Below, piece by piece: positions 7,409 through 8,752 of a stretch of 8,752 nucleotides of DNA (position 1 is its first letter; each line of letters opens with the position of its first letter). The stretch is taken from assembly GCA_043810345.1 (NCBI GenBank), contig JBDROF010000096.1:1-8752 (forward strand), in the 5' to 3' direction. This DNA comes from QYOJ01 sp043810345 (lineage in GTDB: Bacteria; Bacteroidota; Bacteroidia; Bacteroidales; FEN-979). The notes beneath the pieces are model-generated. The model did not search any database, was not told the origin of the DNA, and saw only the letters and a list, made by a program, of their open reading frames with translations. The position numbers and the translations under genes are program-made.

Positions 7409-7433
7409 TCCGAAAAGAAATATTTCTTTCGGA
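7409..7433. promoter_or_regulatory. Near-perfect inverted repeat, possible operator or terminator
   Basis: The two arms are TCCGAAAAGAAAT and ATTTCTTTCGGA, fully complementary apart from one bulged A, with no spacer. It sits about 24 nt upstream of the candidate -7 element of the redox operon, a fitting place for a regulator site. Read on the minus strand it also begins 2 nt after the stop of the GMC-like relic (7436), so it could be that lost gene's terminator, although no clear U-tract follows. The repeat itself is certain; its role is not. Confidence 0.5.
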
Positions 7434-7435
7434 AC

Positions 7436-7552
7436 TTATTTGAATTTTGTTAATTCTGATTTGGAATTTAGCTTCCCTGGTATATTCCCCATCGCATACT
7501 CCGCCACCGCGGTGATCGTAAAACTGGGATTGACTCCCAGCCTTCTCTGCAT
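7436..7552 (-). pseudogene. Relic resembling the C-terminus of a GMC-family oxidoreductase
   Basis: The frame from 7552 to the TAA at 7438-7436 encodes 38 residues including LGVNPSFTITAVAEYAM. This fits the GMC oxidoreductase C-terminal pattern N-P-x-x-T-I-x-A-x-A, where the asparagine is part of the active-site region. Upstream in this frame a TGA (7561-7559) stops it. In another frame just upstream the DNA reads GLVVAGGDEPL, and a third frame opens at 7664 with MSEIYDYIII, slightly like the N-terminal FAD-binding strand of the same family. I infer a decayed, frameshifted and largely deleted gene, or a mobile repeat that carries this tail. Chance similarity remains possible because the match is short. 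Confidence 0.35.
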
Positions 7553-7640
7553 AGCGGTTCATCTCCTCCTGCCACCACCAGGCCCCGGGACTTGTAGATC
7601 CTGGATCCTGCAGCTTCGCTCCGCTCGCTGTGACGATGAT
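7505..7640. repeat. Repeat-like, palindrome-rich segment
   Basis: This segment contains a 10-bp perfect palindrome CACCGCGGTG (7505-7514), a hairpin with 6-bp stem CTGGGA/TCCCAG and loop TTGAC (7524-7540), a tandem repeat of GATCCTG (7597-7610), and GCTTCGCTCCGCTCGC (7613-7628). On the minus strand the last reads GCGAGCGGAGCGAAGC, close to the GCGAGCGAAGCGAAGC core of dispersed intergenic repeats I associate with many Bacteroidota genomes. Only one copy is in this window, so dispersion is inferred. Confidence 0.4.
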
Positions 7641-7720
7641 GATGTAATCGTAGATCTCTGACATGGGAGCAAGTTACATTTTTTTTTATGCTCGTTGATA
7701 ACTACCCATTCCCCAAGCGC

Positions 7721-7810
7721 ATCTACCCCATCCCCCGGCCCCTTCCCCAACAAGGGAAGGGGGGAAATAAGCCCCTCCCTTTGTGGGGAGGGGTTTGGTG
7801 TTGGGTAGAT
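7721..7810. repeat. 90-bp nested palindromic element (REP/MITE-like)
   Basis: The element is bounded by perfect 8-bp terminal inverted repeats, ATCTACCC (7721-7728) and GGGTAGAT (7803-7810). Inside are two hairpins: a 9-bp stem CCCCTTCCC/GGGAAGGGG (7739-7747 and 7754-7762, loop CAACAA), and an 8-bp stem CCCCTCCC/GGGAGGGG (7772-7779 and 7786-7793, loop TTTGTG). The whole can fold as a three-stem cruciform. It lies between divergent genes, so it is not an obvious terminator for either. There is no coding capacity. The structure is directly visible; classification as a REP or MITE-like repeat is inference from form. Confidence 0.7.
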
Positions 7811-7814
7811 TCTG

Positions 7815-7830
7815 TAATTTTGTAACTTTG
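7815..7830 (+). promoter_or_regulatory. Tandem TAnnTTTG motifs before the lipoprotein gene
   Basis: Two back-to-back 8-bp matches to the Bacteroidota -7 consensus, TAATTTTG (7815-7822) and TAACTTTG (7823-7830), lie 28-43 nt upstream of the ATG at 7858. A TTTG at 7794-7797 stands 17 bp before the first copy, slightly closer than usual for a -33 element, and falls at the right edge of the palindromic element. Either copy could set the transcript start, giving a leader of about 20-30 nt. Confidence 0.45.
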
Positions 7831-7857
7831 TGATTTGTAGTTCAAATATTGTGATTT

Positions 7858-8752
7858 ATGAAAAAACGACCAATACTGTCCACGTTAATCATTTTGTTTA
7901 TTTTTATCCTCTTTTCCGGAGGATGCCAAAAACAACAGGCAAACTACACGCCGATACCTCCACCGGGGTTGGAGTTCCCCAATTTTCCGGGTGAGATGAT
8001 GACTCTTTCAGCTATTAGTTACATTGCGGAAGGGCTCTCCACTTCAGTTGTAAAAGATTCTATCATCCTGCTACTGGCCGATACCTCCCTGGCCACCGCC
8101 GGAAAATGGCAACTTGCATGGGGTCCTGGGATCTCACCAGGAAATGCAAACCTGGCATTCGTTGCAAAAAGTTCCACCCAAAAGGGACCTGTATACGTGA
8201 TTGCTATCAGGGGGACAAGCGTAAAGTCCATTAAAGATATCCTGGAAGATCTCATAGCCTTTTCCCTGGTCCAGTTTCCTTACGGTGAGGCTGGTGATTC
8301 GGTTGCCAAAGGAATGATGGAAGGACTTACAGCCCTCCTTCTCTCAAAGGATCCGGTGAAGGGAACTACCCTCGAAAAGTTTCTGCTATCTACTAACGCG
8401 AACGAAAAGATTCCGCTTTTTATCACCGGACACAGTCAGGGTGGTGGTCTGGCTCCATTGATGGCCTACTGGCTGATGACAAATGTAAATCTCAAGGATA
8501 AATTTGTATTCAACACCTATGCCTTTGCAGGCCCTGGCATCGTAAATAAGAGTTTCAGAGATAATTTCATGAATGCTCTTCCTCCGGATGCCTCGTTTCA
8601 GATGCTGGTGAATCCCATCGATGTGATTCCCTGGTTCTGGACCGATCTGCCAGGCATCACCGCCAACAATATCCCTGTTGCTGTTCCATGGCCATACCGG
8701 TTTCTTCTTTCAGTCGCCGAGGGTGCGCTGCAGGTCGCCGGGATAACCTACT
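7858..8752 (+). CDS. Lipoprotein with class-3-lipase-like alpha/beta hydrolase domain (3' end beyond window)
   Basis: The frame is open from the ATG at 7858 to the right edge, giving 298 codons. The N-terminus is a lipoprotein signal: MKKR, a hydrophobic stretch (6-19) and the lipobox-like SGGC with C23 as the lipidated cysteine, so the product is exported and membrane-anchored. The mature part is alpha/beta-hydrolase-like: the strand VYVIAIRGTS (112-121) resembles the lipase class 3 oxyanion region, GHSQGG places the nucleophile at Ser193, and NPIDVIPWF puts a likely catalytic Asp at 255. The histidine is not identified and may lie beyond the edge. Family knowledge suggests an esterase or lipase; the substrate is unknown. 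No strong SD is present. It is transcribed away from the redox operon and seems functionally unrelated to it. Confidence 0.85.
   Translation, partial: MKKRPILSTLIILFIFILFSGGCQKQQANYTPIPPPGLEFPNFPGEMMTLSAISYIAEGLSTSVVKDSIILLLADTSLATAGKWQLAWGPGISPGNANLAFVAKSSTQKGPVYVIAIRGTSVKSIKDILEDLIAFSLVQFPYGEAGDSVAKGMMEGLTALLLSKDPVKGTTLEKFLLSTNANEKIPLFITGHSQGGGLAPLMAYWLMTNVNLKDKFVFNTYAFAGPGIVNKSFRDNFMNALPPDASFQMLVNPIDVIPWFWTDLPGITANNIPVAVPWPYRFLLSVAEGALQVAGITY

Larger units (their letters stand above)
7261..7857. other. Divergent intergenic region without an intact gene
   Basis: About 600 bp separate the minus-strand redox operon from the plus-strand lipoprotein gene. No frame gives a convincing full-length protein. 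It holds, from left to right: a possible operon leader and promoter (near 7378-7385), a 25-bp inverted repeat (7409-7433), a protein-coding relic in repeat-like DNA (7436-7660), a run of nine T (7679-7687), a 90-bp nested palindromic element (7721-7810), and tandem promoter-like motifs just before the lipoprotein gene (7815-7830). The G/C-rich palindromes contrast sharply with the A/T-rich flanks. Confidence 0.8.

Noticed and set aside
7409..7433. Rex (NADH-sensing repressor) operator
   Set aside because: The arms lack the TTGTGAA...TTCACAA pattern expected of Rex sites, although a redox regulator would suit the operon.
7371..7664. 97-aa minus-strand open frame starting MSEIYDYIII as an intact gene
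   Set aside because: The composition is unnatural, the GMC-like signal lies in a different frame of the same DNA, and the segment is full of palindromes and short repeats. It is better explained as relic or repeat sequence.
7559..7753. 64-aa minus-strand open frame
   Set aside because: It runs into the nested palindromic element and encodes low-complexity sequence; no family resemblance and no fitting start context.
7739..7793. Rho-independent terminators formed by the G/C-rich hairpins
   Set aside because: Both neighbouring genes are transcribed away from this site, and neither hairpin is followed by a proper T-tract on either strand.
8019..8255. 78-aa minus-strand open frame inside the lipoprotein gene
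   Set aside because: It is antisense to a plus-strand frame with a signal peptide, a GHSQGG nucleophile motif and continuous coding sense.

Overview
The window looks like chromosomal DNA from an anaerobic member of the Bacteroidota. This is inferred from TAnnTTTG-type -7 elements, mostly weak Shine-Dalgarno sequences, moderate GC, a lipoprotein with a short Bacteroidota-like signal, and a gene set typical of fermentative or syntrophic anaerobes. No rRNA, tRNA or taxonomic marker gene is present, so the assignment is tentative.

Positions 7260 down to 1 (minus strand) hold one tightly packed, probably co-transcribed operon of seven genes. In order of transcription they are: a cysteine-rich 180-aa protein of unknown function (7260-6718), a stand-alone DRTGG-domain protein (6681-6352), a DRTGG plus histidine-kinase-like ATPase protein (6336-5515), an [FeFe]-hydrogenase-like iron-sulfur protein with altered active-site motifs (5518-4259), a NuoE/HydC-like [2Fe-2S] subunit (4247-3789), a NuoF/HydB-like flavoprotein (3796-1919), and a NuoG-like multi-cluster subunit that runs off the left edge (1922-1). 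Gaps are 36, 15 and 11 nt, and the other junctions overlap by 4, 8 and 4 nt, which suggests translational coupling.

The last three genes resemble the peripheral NADH-oxidising arm of complex I, or the HydABC/NADP-hydrogenase trimer. They would pass electrons between NAD(P)H, FMN, many Fe-S clusters and possibly ferredoxin. The final subunit, however, carries a molybdopterin-oxidoreductase-type fold where HydA carries an H-cluster domain. The upstream genes look regulatory: an RsbW/SpoIIAB-type ATPase, two DRTGG domains, and a hydrogenase homologue that keeps the four cubane ligands but has lost the proton-relay cysteine and the active-site lysine. The working hypothesis is a redox- or H2-sensing module coupled to an NADH-linked electron-transfer complex.

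Positions 7261-7857 form a divergent intergenic region of about 600 bp with no intact gene. It contains a candidate operon promoter, a 25-bp near-perfect inverted repeat, a fragment resembling the C-terminus of a GMC-family oxidoreductase embedded in repeat-like DNA, and a compact 90-bp nested palindromic element. From 7858 to the right edge (plus strand) lies a partial gene for a lipoprotein with a class-3-lipase-like alpha/beta hydrolase domain, preceded by tandem TAnnTTTG motifs.
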